64,000 nucleotides of DNA from the NCBI GenBank assembly GCA_021787665.1, contig JAJYLN010000011.1, forward strand, positions 8,578 to 72,577, written 5' to 3'. Positions 47,413 through 58,488 of the stretch are shown in pieces. Origin of the DNA: a bacterium (GTDB lineage Bacteria > JAMCPX01). How positions within the stretch are numbered: the stretch's first letter is position 1; every line of letters begins with the position of its first letter. The position numbers and the translations under genes are program-made. The notes beneath the pieces were generated by a model that was not told the DNA's origin, did no database searches, and saw nothing but the letters and a program-made list of their open reading frames with translations.

Positions 47413-47973
47413 CTATATTTCCTCCCCTGGTAGTTTGTCTATAATGACCTCGCAGGGCGCCTTCCTCAGTATCGTATCGGAAGTCCTGCCGAGTATGTTT
47501 TCCTTGAGCCCCACATGCTGTCGTATGCCCATGATGATGACGTCCGCGTCCTGCTCCTTTGCGAGCTTGACGATCTCCTCCCCGGCCGACCGCGAGCGTA
47601 CGATGAGGGAGACGCTCTTCATCTTGTGCAGCGTCGCGAGCTCCTCCGCATGCGTGATAGCCTCCCGGGCGTTTTTGTCTTCGTCCTGCATCTCCGCGTT
47701 CAGCGGCAGGGTCCTCGGTACCTCGACGATGTACGTAAATATGAGGGTGGCGCTCTGTTCAGCGCCGAGCCGGCAGGCGACTTCTACGCCCCTTTCCGAG
47801 TACGCCATGCCCTGCGTGGGGATGAGGATACTCTTCAGGGCCTCGACCTCCCTGCGCGCCCGTGCGGCGATCTGCGGGATTATCGGCGGCACGTGGAGCA
47901 TCCACCACAGCAGCGATACGATGGATGTAAGGAACACCCCTGCTATGATAAGGCCGAGCGTGGACTGGATCAT
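47413..47973 (-). CDS. Membrane-anchored universal stress protein domain
   Basis: The start at 47973 has GGGGGAGGAG upstream and gives 186 residues. Residues about 4-28 are a hydrophobic helix (LGLIIAGVFLTSIVSLLWWML), and the rest is a UspA fold (SILIPTQGMAYSERGVEVAC, DADVIIMGIRQHVGLKENIL, LGRTSDTILRKAPCEVII). The ATP-binding GxxxxG-like loop is partly degenerate (GIRQHVG). It overlaps the small membrane gene by 4 bases. KimA-type potassium transporters carry a C-terminal Usp-like domain; here it seems to be a separate protein. Confidence 0.85.
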   Translation of the reverse strand: MIQSTLGLIIAGVFLTSIVSLLWWMLHVPPIIPQIAARARREVEALKSILIPTQGMAYSERGVEVACRLGAEQSATLIFTYIVEVPRTLPLNAEMQDEDKNAREAITHAEELATLHKMKSVSLIVRSRSAGEEIVKLAKEQDADVIIMGIRQHVGLKENILGRTSDTILRKAPCEVIIDKLPGEEI

Positions 47974-48173
47974 CTCCTCCCCCTGAGGTACCGCAGGACG
48001 AACCCGAGCCGGTAGATACCGAAGCCCACGAAGCTCACGCCCACGAGCACCGGCAGCCATGCATGGATGCCCACGGACAGGTGCATCGAACGTATGACTA
48101 TCGTTGCGCCGAGCACGACGAACAGTCCGCTGTTTATCGTCCTGATCTTATCTGATAGCCTTACTTTGCCCAT
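47970..48173 (-). CDS. Small two-helix membrane protein
   Basis: The 67-residue product (MGKVRLSDKIRTINSG...) has two predicted transmembrane helices (SGLFVVLGATIVIRSM and AWLPVLVGVSFVGFGIYRLGF) and a basic C-terminus LRYLRGRR. It overlaps the permease gene by 26 bases and the Usp gene by 4. I do not recognise a family. It may be an accessory subunit of the transporter. Confidence 0.7.
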   Translation of the reverse strand: MGKVRLSDKIRTINSGLFVVLGATIVIRSMHLSVGIHAWLPVLVGVSFVGFGIYRLGFVLRYLRGRR

Positions 48174-49740
48174 TTTTCTTCATCTTTTCGTCGCGCTCTT
48201 TCAGCGCGATTCTGTACTCCTCCGCGAGGTCGAACTCCTCAGCAGAGGTAAGCACGTCCATCTGGTGTGCCTCCCAATTCCGCTCCACGCTCTTGGTCAG
48301 AGGCATACCGCTCTTTTTCCTGAAATAGATGTAGTACAGTATGCCGAGCATGACCCACACGGGCCCAGCGATCCTCCCGATCTTATGGGTGAGTATCACC
48401 TCAAAAAGCACCATGCCCACGCCGAGGAACCCCAGGATACCGAGTACCGGGAACTCGACGGTCCTGCCCTTGTACGGCAGCCGTATGTTGAGGGGCATTT
48501 TGTACGGTCTGGGCGTGTAGGGATCAGAAAAGCGCAGCTTTATGAGTGATATGAAGACGATGAGGTACCCGAGTGTCGCGCCGAATGCGTACATGTTCCC
48601 GAGGGTGTTCATGGCCTCCGGCGTCAGGAAGGAGAGCAGCATCTCGAGTATCCCGATGCCGGAGAAAACCACGATCGTCCTGACCGGGGTCCGGTATCGC
48701 GGGCTCACCTTGTCGAACCACTTGGTGATGAGGTTCAGCTCGCTCATCGAGTAGGTAAGCCTCGATGCGCTCATGACGCCCGAGTTTGCAGAGATCAGCA
48801 GGATCGTTGCCCCGAGCAGGGCCGTGACCGGGCCGGCGAGCATCCCTATGTACGGAATCGAATGCGCGAGGGTCGCTATGGGGTCCCCGATGTGCTGTGC
48901 GAAGATCTGCCACGGCAGCACGCCGAGGCTCAGGGACGAAAACGCGGTCGCGAATATGAATACGGTAAAGATCAGGGTCACGGAGGTCCTCGGTATGATG
49001 GTCGCCGGCCTCTTGGTCTCCTGTGCCGCCTGGGATATGGACTCGAGTCCCACGAAGGATATTATCCCGAGCGACGAGCCGTACATAAATTCGTGGAGCG
49101 TGGGGAACGCAACCTGCCACTGGTGCACGAGCATCGCCGGCTTCCATGCGAACACGAACCCGAACACGATGATGGAGGACTCGATGATGATATCGAAGGC
49201 CCCGATCAGCTCGTTGAACAGGGACGACTCCCGTATGCCGAGGACGTTCAGCCATATCAGAAACAGGATCATGGACAGCGACTCGAGCAGCCACAGGTAA
49301 TTGATCCTGAGTGGCCCGAGCAGGAGCAGAAAGTGGCCCGGCTGAATGCCGAAGTAGGGGAGGAAGAAGTTGATGTAGCCGGCCGACGCTACGGCAAATA
49401 GCGCTATGTCTATGGTATAGTCCAGGAGCAGCGCTGCGCCGGCCACGAAGCCCCAGAAGTCCCCGAGCCCCCGCAGGGCGAAGTAGTGTCCGCCGCCGGC
49501 GACCGGGTAGGTCGCAGCGAGCTCTGTATAGGCGAATCCTATCATGATGTAGACGATGCCAGCCACGGCAAAGGCAAGGCTCGCAGCGCCCTGTGCCGCT
49601 GCTATAACCAGGCCGAGTGCGGCGTAGATGTCTGCGCCGACGTCTGCATATCCCCACATGAAGGAACCCCAGACGGTGATGTCCCTTCTCAGTTCGTGCG
49701 GGAGTTGTGCGGATGTAGCTGGAGCGGTGTTGTTATCCAT
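48148..49740 (-). CDS. APC-superfamily permease, KimA-like
   Basis: The 530-residue product has about 12 transmembrane helices. TM1 region VWGSFMWGYADVGADIYAAL, then LAATYPVAGGGHYFALRGLG and GFVAGAALLLDYTIDIALFAVA resemble the amino acid/potassium APC family, and the last matches the GLVAGAxLLxDYxLTVA stretch of the potassium importer KimA (YdaO). The C-terminal cytoplasmic tail (residues about 480-530) is charged. It is the first gene of an operon with a small membrane protein, a Usp protein and two RCK proteins, which favours potassium over amino acids (inference). Confidence 0.88.
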   Translation of the reverse strand: MDNNTAPATSAQLPHELRRDITVWGSFMWGYADVGADIYAALGLVIAAAQGAASLAFAVAGIVYIMIGFAYTELAATYPVAGGGHYFALRGLGDFWGFVAGAALLLDYTIDIALFAVASAGYINFFLPYFGIQPGHFLLLLGPLRINYLWLLESLSMILFLIWLNVLGIRESSLFNELIGAFDIIIESSIIVFGFVFAWKPAMLVHQWQVAFPTLHEFMYGSSLGIISFVGLESISQAAQETKRPATIIPRTSVTLIFTVFIFATAFSSLSLGVLPWQIFAQHIGDPIATLAHSIPYIGMLAGPVTALLGATILLISANSGVMSASRLTYSMSELNLITKWFDKVSPRYRTPVRTIVVFSGIGILEMLLSFLTPEAMNTLGNMYAFGATLGYLIVFISLIKLRFSDPYTPRPYKMPLNIRLPYKGRTVEFPVLGILGFLGVGMVLFEVILTHKIGRIAGPVWVMLGILYYIYFRKKSGMPLTKSVERNWEAHQMDVLTSAEEFDLAEEYRIALKERDEKMKKNGQSKAIR

Positions 49741-49767
49741 GCTATTTGTTGCTGAGAGCGGCGTGCC

Positions 49768-50523
49768 TTATTCGGACGTCTGTGTGAACTTTGCAAGAAG
49801 GGGCACATTGATCTGTATCGCCCCGTTTGCCTTTGCGCGGTTGATGACGTCCTGTATCCACGTGTCGTAGCCGTTCTTTGCCATAGCAAAGCTGAACTGT
49901 AGGTTTGCCTGGACCGCGTCCTTCGGCATCGAGGGGGACTTCGACTTGTTCCCCATCGAGGAGAGCATCTCGATCTCGCTGCCGTTCAGGAAGACGCTGT
50001 CGAAGAAGAGCTTTTTCAGCTTCAGGGTGAGTATGTCGTCCTTGATGCCCTGCTGGAAGCTGCCCGGCGTTATGTTGTTCTCGCGCAGCACCCCGTAGTA
50101 TATCCTCGGATCGAACTGGTGAGCCTTGTTGAGGAAGGCGGGCAGATGTACTATCTCGTCCCGCAGCTCATCGCCCGTCACGATAAATCCCAGATCGTCT
50201 GCCTGCTGGACGCCGACCTCGTTCGTTATGAGGTTCGTCAGCACGATGTTCGGGATGTGCATCGATGCCGCCCGCTCCGGGGTCAGCTCGTGCTTATACT
50301 CCTCTGCGTAACGGTTGAGCGTGATCCTGTACGTCCTATTGAATCTGTCGGTCGATATGGCCTTGCGGTTCACAATGGCGATGGTGCCCCCGGACATGCC
50401 TGTGCCGCAGCTCCTCAGGGCGCCGAATATGCCGCCGAACCCACCAAGGAAGGTCAAGGCGACAATGAAGTAGATGATCTTCAGGCCCCAGTTGCCGGTA
50501 TATTTCCTAATGTAACTCAGCAT
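49768..50523 (-). CDS. PpiD/SurA-N-like membrane-anchored chaperone lacking a PPIase domain
   Basis: I take the ATG at 50523 (MLSYIRKYTGNWGLKIIYFI), matching the usual PpiD start; ATGs at 50529 and 50559 are alternatives. The 251-residue product has one N-terminal helix, then a SurA-N-like helical region (VNRKAISTDRFNRTYRITL, VLTNLITNEVGVQQADDLGF, VTGDELRDEI, ILTLKLKKLFFDSVF). The parvulin PPIase domain of PpiD is absent, and a short Gln/Asn-containing tail ends the chain. It is probably a periplasmic chaperone. Its start lies in a weak ribosome context. Confidence 0.8.
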   Translation of the reverse strand: MLSYIRKYTGNWGLKIIYFIVALTFLGGFGGIFGALRSCGTGMSGGTIAIVNRKAISTDRFNRTYRITLNRYAEEYKHELTPERAASMHIPNIVLTNLITNEVGVQQADDLGFIVTGDELRDEIVHLPAFLNKAHQFDPRIYYGVLRENNITPGSFQQGIKDDILTLKLKKLFFDSVFLNGSEIEMLSSMGNKSKSPSMPKDAVQANLQFSFAMAKNGYDTWIQDVINRAKANGAIQINVPLLAKFTQTSE

Positions 50524-50636
50524 AACCATTGAGTATAGTACGGTAATAGAAAAAAGCAAGCCTTTTACTGCCCGCCGTCCGGCAGCGCATTACGGCAAAA
50601 GCGGCGCCGATACCAGTATGCCCGCGGGAGCTATGT

Positions 50637-51197
50637 CTAAATATATCGCCGCGTTTTGGCAGCATAGGCAACATAATCGGTGCCGAATCTTGTTTTTAGA
50701 AATTCTTCTTCTTTCAGGATAATCTTGTGGTGGATTACTATACCAAGGATTCCCAGGAGCAAAATGATAATGTCCGCTGTAAAAAGTATGCTTCCAAGGC
50801 ACATGAAATAAATCCCAAGATATGAAGGATTGCGGCTAAATCTAAAAATGCCCAATGTTTTTAACGTTGTCTTTCCGTCCGGAAGCACGGGCGTGTTCGC
50901 TTCGGCAAGAGATGCATGTGCAATCGCCGACATGACAAAGCCTGCTGCAAATACTCCGGCGGCTGCAACGTCAAAGCTTCCGGGAAGAACGATCATCCTC
51001 AAGTTAATACCGATTGCCTGGAGAAATGACCCGAGCCAGGTCAGTAAAACCGAAAACTTTCCTATCGTGAACAGTCCCTTCTCGACGGGTAAGTTACCCT
51101 TGGTTGCATAGCCTTTTTTTATGGATACCCTTTCCTGAAGGGTGTTTGTCACAAAAAACAAGATAAAGACCGTAACGAATACTATGTTCACCAGCAT
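50637..51197 (-). CDS. Isoprenylcysteine-carboxyl-methyltransferase-like membrane protein
   Basis: The 186-residue product has four to five hydrophobic helices and the ICMT/phospholipid methyltransferase C-terminal signatures: LGIFRFSRNPSYLGIYFMC and IIHHKIILKEEEFLKTRFG with the final YAAKTRRYI. The RNPxY and EExFL residues are those used for S-adenosylmethionine binding in this family. Bacterial members methylate unknown targets; a lipid or small molecule is likely. Confidence 0.88.
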   Translation of the reverse strand: MLVNIVFVTVFILFFVTNTLQERVSIKKGYATKGNLPVEKGLFTIGKFSVLLTWLGSFLQAIGINLRMIVLPGSFDVAAAGVFAAGFVMSAIAHASLAEANTPVLPDGKTTLKTLGIFRFSRNPSYLGIYFMCLGSILFTADIIILLLGILGIVIHHKIILKEEEFLKTRFGTDYVAYAAKTRRYI

Positions 51198-51464
51198 GCT
51201 TGTTTTTTACTACGCCCTGTACAATAAAGCAAGGAAGGTCCTGCAAGCACGCGGCATAAAAATTCGGATAAGCGCGCCGGGGGCAGACTGCCGGCAGACG
51301 GGTTGGTTGTGGCCCTTGACAGCAAAGAGGGGTATTGTATAACATCGGTAATGGCAGCTTGCCCGATAGAGCGCCAGGGCGTCGGGTGAGCTACGCGATC
51401 AACATATTCCTTACCGATAAAGAATCTGCGCTGGTTGCAGCGTGGATTCTTCAACATAAACCGT

Positions 51465-51537
51465 GCGCCCGTAGCTCAGGGGATAGAGCGTCGGACTACG
51501 AATCCGCAGGTCGGGGGTTCAAATCCCCCCGGGCGCT
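51465..51537 (+). tRNA. tRNA-Arg (ACG anticodon)
   Basis: The acceptor GCGCCCG (51465-51471) pairs with CGGGCGC (51530-51536). The D arm is GCTC-GAGC, the anticodon loop is CTACGAA (anticodon ACG, read as ICG) and the T loop is TTCAAAT with a GGGGG/CCCCC stem. The discriminator is T. CCA is not encoded, unlike in the tRNA-His gene of this window. Confidence 0.95.
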
Positions 51538-51925
51538 TTTATATTTCATATAGTTGCATGTTTTACTGATTTTACATTTCTTTCCAGTATTACCTTAGTA
51601 TTACCTTTTAAAACGATTTATCAGCATACGCATTACATTTTTTGAAACACAAACTCTTTCTTTTAACTGTGAACTTCCTCTTGTAGAGCACTTAATACTT
51701 AATAGACCCTGGAAATATCCCTTCTAACCCTCATATTGCCCTGTCCATGGCCTTTTATGAGGGAGATCATCTAACCATATACCTTGTTAGTATCATTGCT
51801 CTTGGATTGTCACTAGGAAAGCAGGGAACTAATAATCGGGGTGAAGCTCAGAATTAGTGATTTTAGTTACCTGTTAAATGTCCTACTGCATTTTTTTACA
51901 TAGGGTAGGCGTACCAGTCATGTTG
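51538..51925. other. AT-rich gap next to tRNA-Arg
   Basis: About 390 bases with markedly lower GC than the surrounding genes and no convincing coding frame. Together with the DUF3800 remnant beside it, this looks like leftover accessory DNA inserted after the tRNA gene. I looked for a repeat of the tRNA 3' end downstream and found none. Confidence 0.5.
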
Positions 51926-52378
51926 TCACAGACGGGACTCAAGTTCTTTTGCTGTTACATAGGGAACACCTCTGTCCAGCTTTATATTTTTACTACCCCC
52001 TGTAGCTCCTCGCCATTCTTTGGGAAAGTTCCAGATATTAAATCGTTCATCTGGGTACGTATCATAGCCAAGGTCGTCCCAGCTTAAACAATGAGCGAGG
52101 TGTGAAATCGCTGTCCTTTTCCCTGTGTTAATGTCCATATCAGTATCGAGGTACAAATTGTGTGCTGCCGTGATGGCACCAGTGAGAAAGTTCGCTGCTT
52201 GGATTCCCATAAAAGACCGAGAGTCTGCTTTTCTTACTTTTTTAAGAACACCTTTATTTTCAAGGTTAGCAAGAAAAGAATTGGATATTTTTTGAACTAC
52301 CTCGTGTTGCTTTTCATAGTTATCTGGATGGTTGTCATAGTAAACCACATACTCACCCGGTCGAACTTTAAATAGCCC
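51926..52378 (-). pseudogene. Truncated DUF3800-like gene
   Basis: The open frame encodes about 150 residues (GLFKVRPGEYVVYYDNHPDN...) and has no good start codon: a stop at 52379-52381 precedes it. RKADSRSFMGIQAANFLTGAI matches the ADSKxxxGIQLADLxxGAI motif in the C-terminal half of DUF3800 proteins, an RNase H-like family often linked to mobile elements. The N-terminal half is missing. It has a GTG at 52348. The composition is AT-rich compared with its neighbours. Confidence 0.6.
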
Positions 52379-52406
52379 CTATTTTATTTCGGGCGTCTAT
52401 GCAGGG

Positions 52407-53417
52407 CTAAAAGGTGTATTGGACACCGAGGATCCAGAAGATATCCATGCGGTAAATCCCGGGCGGAGGGGTTCGGTTGTATTCGATGACGTTTGATACC
52501 TTGAGGGCCAGGTTTCCTCCCAGTGCGGAGGTGAGGCTTGCTGAGTTTCTTGTCGTGTAGTTGTCTTTCTTGTCGACGCGGTAATACATAACGAAATATT
52601 CTGAAAACCGTACCGCCTTGTCAAATGCCCACAAAAAGGTACCGGCAGCACGCACGGTACTCCACTCGCCGTCCTTACCGACAAAGTGGTCCTCCGTGAA
52701 ATACGAGTAACCGGCTTCCACTGAAAGGGTACCCGATGGACCGCTCCATACCTGGTACCCTACGCCGGGTCCTTCCGCCGTGCGCACGCGGAGGTCCCTG
52801 AATTTATCCGTCAGCATCTCCATGTCGGCATATCCGTAAAAGGCATCCGTAAAAAGGTGCTCATATTTTGCCGAGCCATAGGCATTGCGGGCAGACATGA
52901 TCCCCGCGTTCTGAGCATAGTTATAGAGGAAACGGAGGCCGGCATTGTCCCATGACGACTTCCAGAAGACGTCTGCCCCTATGGATGCACTCAGGACATG
53001 GGCATTGCCGGCTTGCGTATTGGCACCGGCTGTGAGCGATCCGGACACCGAGCTCGGCGGCGGATTCAATGCCCGAATCTGATTCCAGTTCACCGTACCG
53101 GCGGATGCACCCTGCCCGGTTTGGATCTCGAGATTCCCGTTATTCCCCAGGGCAAATTTCCCTTTGATCGATGTGCCGTTTTTCAGTTGCACGTTCAGAG
53201 GTTTCTCCATGGTGATCTTTTTGATTGTATTTTTCTTTACGGTAATCGGCGACGAATAGTCCGTGGATATGACGAGTGTTCCTTTGCTCCCCCCGGTAAT
53301 TTTCCCGGTGATCGTATCGCCGTTCTTGAGCACAACGGTATCTGCGCACACGGCCTGCGCACTCAAAAGAACCGCCGCAACAATGCTTCCATAAAATCCT
53401 AACAATCGTTTTGACAT
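52407..53417 (-). CDS. DUF481 (YdiY-like) outer-membrane protein
   Basis: The 336-residue product has a Sec signal peptide (to about residue 26, ending in QAVCA), a small N-terminal beta domain repeated twice (VVLKNGDTITGKITGG and NVQLKNGTSIKGKFALG), then a beta-barrel with strands typical of DUF481 (AGLRFLYNYAQNAG, AEGPGVGYQVWSGPSGTLSVE) ending in WILGVQYTF with the terminal Phe common to barrel proteins. E. coli YdiY is acid/salt-related. Confidence 0.88.
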   Translation of the reverse strand: MSKRLLGFYGSIVAAVLLSAQAVCADTVVLKNGDTITGKITGGSKGTLVISTDYSSPITVKKNTIKKITMEKPLNVQLKNGTSIKGKFALGNNGNLEIQTGQGASAGTVNWNQIRALNPPPSSVSGSLTAGANTQAGNAHVLSASIGADVFWKSSWDNAGLRFLYNYAQNAGIMSARNAYGSAKYEHLFTDAFYGYADMEMLTDKFRDLRVRTAEGPGVGYQVWSGPSGTLSVEAGYSYFTEDHFVGKDGEWSTVRAAGTFLWAFDKAVRFSEYFVMYYRVDKKDNYTTRNSASLTSALGGNLALKVSNVIEYNRTPPPGIYRMDIFWILGVQYTF

Positions 53418-53446
53418 TATATCCGCGTTCTCCTGTTTTTTCTCTT

Positions 53447-53475
53447 GTGCTATCCTATTCCCGGTCGTGCGTCAA
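53447..53475 (-). promoter_or_regulatory. Possible promoter of the DUF481 gene
   Basis: On the minus strand TTGACG (-35; 53475-53470) and TAGCAC (-10; 53452-53447) are separated by 17 bases, 30 bases before the start codon at 53417. The -10 is weak. Confidence 0.4.
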
Positions 53476-53484
53476 TGTAATGTT

Positions 53485-55846
<2,362 letters not shown>

Positions 55847-55850
<4 letters not shown>

Positions 55851-56947
55851 ATACTGCGTACACCTGCGCCCGGGTCTCCCTGCGGGCCATCACGAAGAAC
55901 CTCGGGGTAATACGGAAGCGCCTCGGCCGATCAGGCCGTGCCGGTGCAGCGGTCATGGCCGTGGTGAAGTCCGATGCTTATGGACACGGGATGGTCCCGG
56001 TGTCCGTTGCGCTCGAGGAGGCTGGCATAGATGCGCTCGGCGTAGCGTTCGTCCACGAGGGCGTACAGTTGCGGGACGCCGGCATCAGGGTGCCGATCTA
56101 TATACTATCCGGCGTACAGCACGGGGAAGAGGGGGCCGTGATAGACAAGGGACTAAGCCCGCTCCTGTGCAGCAGGGAGCAGTTCAAGGCCCTGAATAGG
56201 GCAGCGGAGAAGAGGAGGACGAGAATCGACGTCCACGTGAAGATCGATACCGGCATGGGAAGACTCGGGTTCGTGTACGATGAAGCGGAGTTGCTGGCCG
56301 GGTCCCTGGCCTGCTACAGCAATGTCCGCGTTACCGGCGTCGCAACGCACCTGTCGGACGCCGCGGGGTCGGCATACTACACCGGGCTGCAAATCAGGCG
56401 CTTCGAGGGAGCCAGGAGATCGCTGGAATCTTCCCTGTCCCGGCGTCTCACGGCGCACGTTGCGAACACGGTCGCCCTGTTCAGCTACCCGGCTTCACAC
56501 TTCGATATGGTGCGCCCCGGCATAGGTCTCTACGGCTATGGTGGAAAGGGGCTGAGCCCGGCCATGAGCGTCTTCTCGCATCTGATCTCCGTAAAGACCC
56601 TCAGGAAAGGCACCTGGGTAAGCTACGGAAGGACCCACAGGCTGAAGAGGGACACCAGGGTAGGTGTCATACCGATGGGCTATGCAGACGGCTACTCGCG
56701 TATGCTTTCGAACAGGGGTTTTGTTGGCATCAAGGGCAAAAAGGTATACAGTATAGGCATGGTCACGATGAACCACATCATGGTCGATATCAACGACGTG
56801 GACGCGCACGTAGGGGACGGGGTACTCGTCATCGGAGAAGACCGCGACATGCGCATCGGCGCCGACGAGATCGCCTCACGGGGCTCGACGATAAGTTACG
56901 AGATCCTCTGCGGCATGGGCCTGAACGTCAGACGGGTCTACGACTGA
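55847..56947 (+). CDS. alr: Alanine racemase
   Basis: The PLP enzyme makes D-alanine for peptidoglycan. The ATG at 55847 overlaps the EnvC stop by 4 bases. The 366-residue product has PLP Lys in VMAVVKSDAYGHG, the central TIM-barrel motifs HVKIDTGMGRLGF and VRPGIGLYGYG, and the catalytic Tyr region SYGRTHR with GVIPMGYADGYSR. Length is normal. It links wall synthesis to the preceding EnvC gene. Confidence 0.97.
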
Positions 56948-56948
56948 T

Positions 56949-57731
56949 ATGGCCTTCGAGCCGCTCAAGATATTCGAATACATAGGGGAGAGGTTTACCG
57001 CGTTCCTCGAAGAGCTCGGCGGCATATGTACTACCTTCGTGCAGTCCGTAGTGCTGCTCTTCATGCCCCCCCTCAGGTTAGACCTGTTTCTGAAGCAGAT
57101 GGAATTCATCGGCGTCGAATCGAGCTTCATCGTGCTCCTCACCGGCGCCTTCACCGGCATGGTCTTCGCCCTCCAGACGTCGTACGCATTCAGGCTCTTC
57201 GGAGCGCAGAACCTTATCGGGCCCTCCGTGGCGCTGTCTCTCGCGCGAGAGCTCGGTCCGGTGCTCAGTGGCCTCATGGTAACCGGGAGGGTGGGGTCCG
57301 CCATGGCGGCCGAGCTCGGGACGATGAAGGTAACCGAGCAGATAGACGCTCTCTCCACGATGGGTATAAACCCGGTACAGTACCTCGTCACACCCAGGGT
57401 GGTATCATCCATTCTCATGCTCCCCATGCTCACGGTACTGTTCGATTTTATCGGAATCGTGGGCAGCTATTTCATGGCCGTGTATCTGCTCGGACTGAAC
57501 GGCGAGAGGTTCGTGAACGACACCATCTATATGGTAGACCTCAAGGATGTGTACATCGGACTCCTGAAGGCAGCGGTGTTCGGCGCCCTCATCGCCGTCG
57601 TGGGGTGCTACAAAGGGTACTATGCAGAAAAGGGGGCGGAAGGGGTCGGCAAAGCCGCCACACAGGCCGTCGTCATCACGTCCGTGTCCATCCTGATAGC
57701 GGACTATTTCCTGACCGCCATGCTGTTCTGA
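56949..57731 (+). CDS. mlaE: MlaE-type ABC permease
   Basis: The 260-residue product is a five- to six-helix MlaE permease: FIGVESSFIVLLTGAFTGMV, LGPVLSGLMVTGRVGSAMAAELGTMKVTEQIDAL and a C-terminal helix VVITSVSILIADYFLTAML. It couples the ATPase MlaF to the lipid-binding MlaD. It begins two bases after the alr stop. The gene order mlaE-mlaF-mlaD follows. No mlaB is present. Confidence 0.97.
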   Translation: MAFEPLKIFEYIGERFTAFLEELGGICTTFVQSVVLLFMPPLRLDLFLKQMEFIGVESSFIVLLTGAFTGMVFALQTSYAFRLFGAQNLIGPSVALSLARELGPVLSGLMVTGRVGSAMAAELGTMKVTEQIDALSTMGINPVQYLVTPRVVSSILMLPMLTVLFDFIGIVGSYFMAVYLLGLNGERFVNDTIYMVDLKDVYIGLLKAAVFGALIAVVGCYKGYYAEKGAEGVGKAATQAVVITSVSILIADYFLTAMLF

Positions 57732-57734
57732 GCC

Positions 57735-58487
57735 ATGCAGATTGACATCAGGGGACTGAGGAAATCGTTCGGCGACCACGTCGTGCTCGACGGCATCGAT
57801 ATGACCATAGAGGACGGCAAGACGACCGTGATCCTCGGCCAAACAGGCTGCGGAAAGAGCGTGTTGATAAAGCACATCATAGGCCTGCTGAAGCCGGATG
57901 CCGGACAAATCGTCGTGAACGGCATCGATATAACAAGGCTGAGGCGGAGCGAGCTCACGGAAATCCTCAAGAACTTCGGCGTATTGTTCCAGAGTGCCGC
58001 GCTGTTCGACTCGATGACCGTGGGTGAGAACGTCGCTTTTCCGCTCATCGAGCACACCGACCTGCCGCACGCGAAGATCGTGGGCATCGTCGAGGAGAAG
58101 CTCGCGATCGTAGGGCTCAAGGGGGTCGAATCGCTGTACCCATCGGAGCTGAGCGGTGGCATGAAGAAGAGGGTAGGGCTCGCGAGGGCCATAGCGCTCG
58201 AGCCGAAGGTCCTCATCTTCGACGAGCCGACGACCGGGCTCGACCCGGTGATGAGCGATACGATCGACAATCTTATTATAGATACCCAAAAGCGCCTGGG
58301 GGTGACGAGCATCGTGATAAGCCACGACATTCCCGGCACGTTCAAGATAGCCCACTGGATTGCAATGCTTTACAAAGGTAAAGTTGTCCTATATGGTAAT
58401 CCTGATGATTTCAAGAATACGAAGGACCCGATCGTCAGGCAGTTCCTTGAAAGAAAGGCGGAAGGCCCCCTGCAGGTAGAGGTATGA
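57735..58487 (+). CDS. mlaF: MlaF-type ABC ATPase
   Basis: The 250-residue ATPase has Walker A GQTGCGKSVLIKH, Q-loop LFQSAALFDSMTVGENVAFP, signature ELSGGMKKRVGLARA and Walker B LIFDEPTTGLDPVMSD. It is the cytoplasmic motor of the Mla lipid transporter. It follows mlaE by 3 bases and precedes mlaD by 1. Confidence 0.97.
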   Translation: MQIDIRGLRKSFGDHVVLDGIDMTIEDGKTTVILGQTGCGKSVLIKHIIGLLKPDAGQIVVNGIDITRLRRSELTEILKNFGVLFQSAALFDSMTVGENVAFPLIEHTDLPHAKIVGIVEEKLAIVGLKGVESLYPSELSGGMKKRVGLARAIALEPKVLIFDEPTTGLDPVMSDTIDNLIIDTQKRLGVTSIVISHDIPGTFKIAHWIAMLYKGKVVLYGNPDDFKNTKDPIVRQFLERKAEGPLQVEV

Positions 58488-58488
58488 C

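Noticed and set aside
51530-52400. Possible attachment-site repeat of the tRNA-Arg 3' end at about 52386 (TTCGGGCG)
   Set aside because: Only a few bases match, which is not significant.
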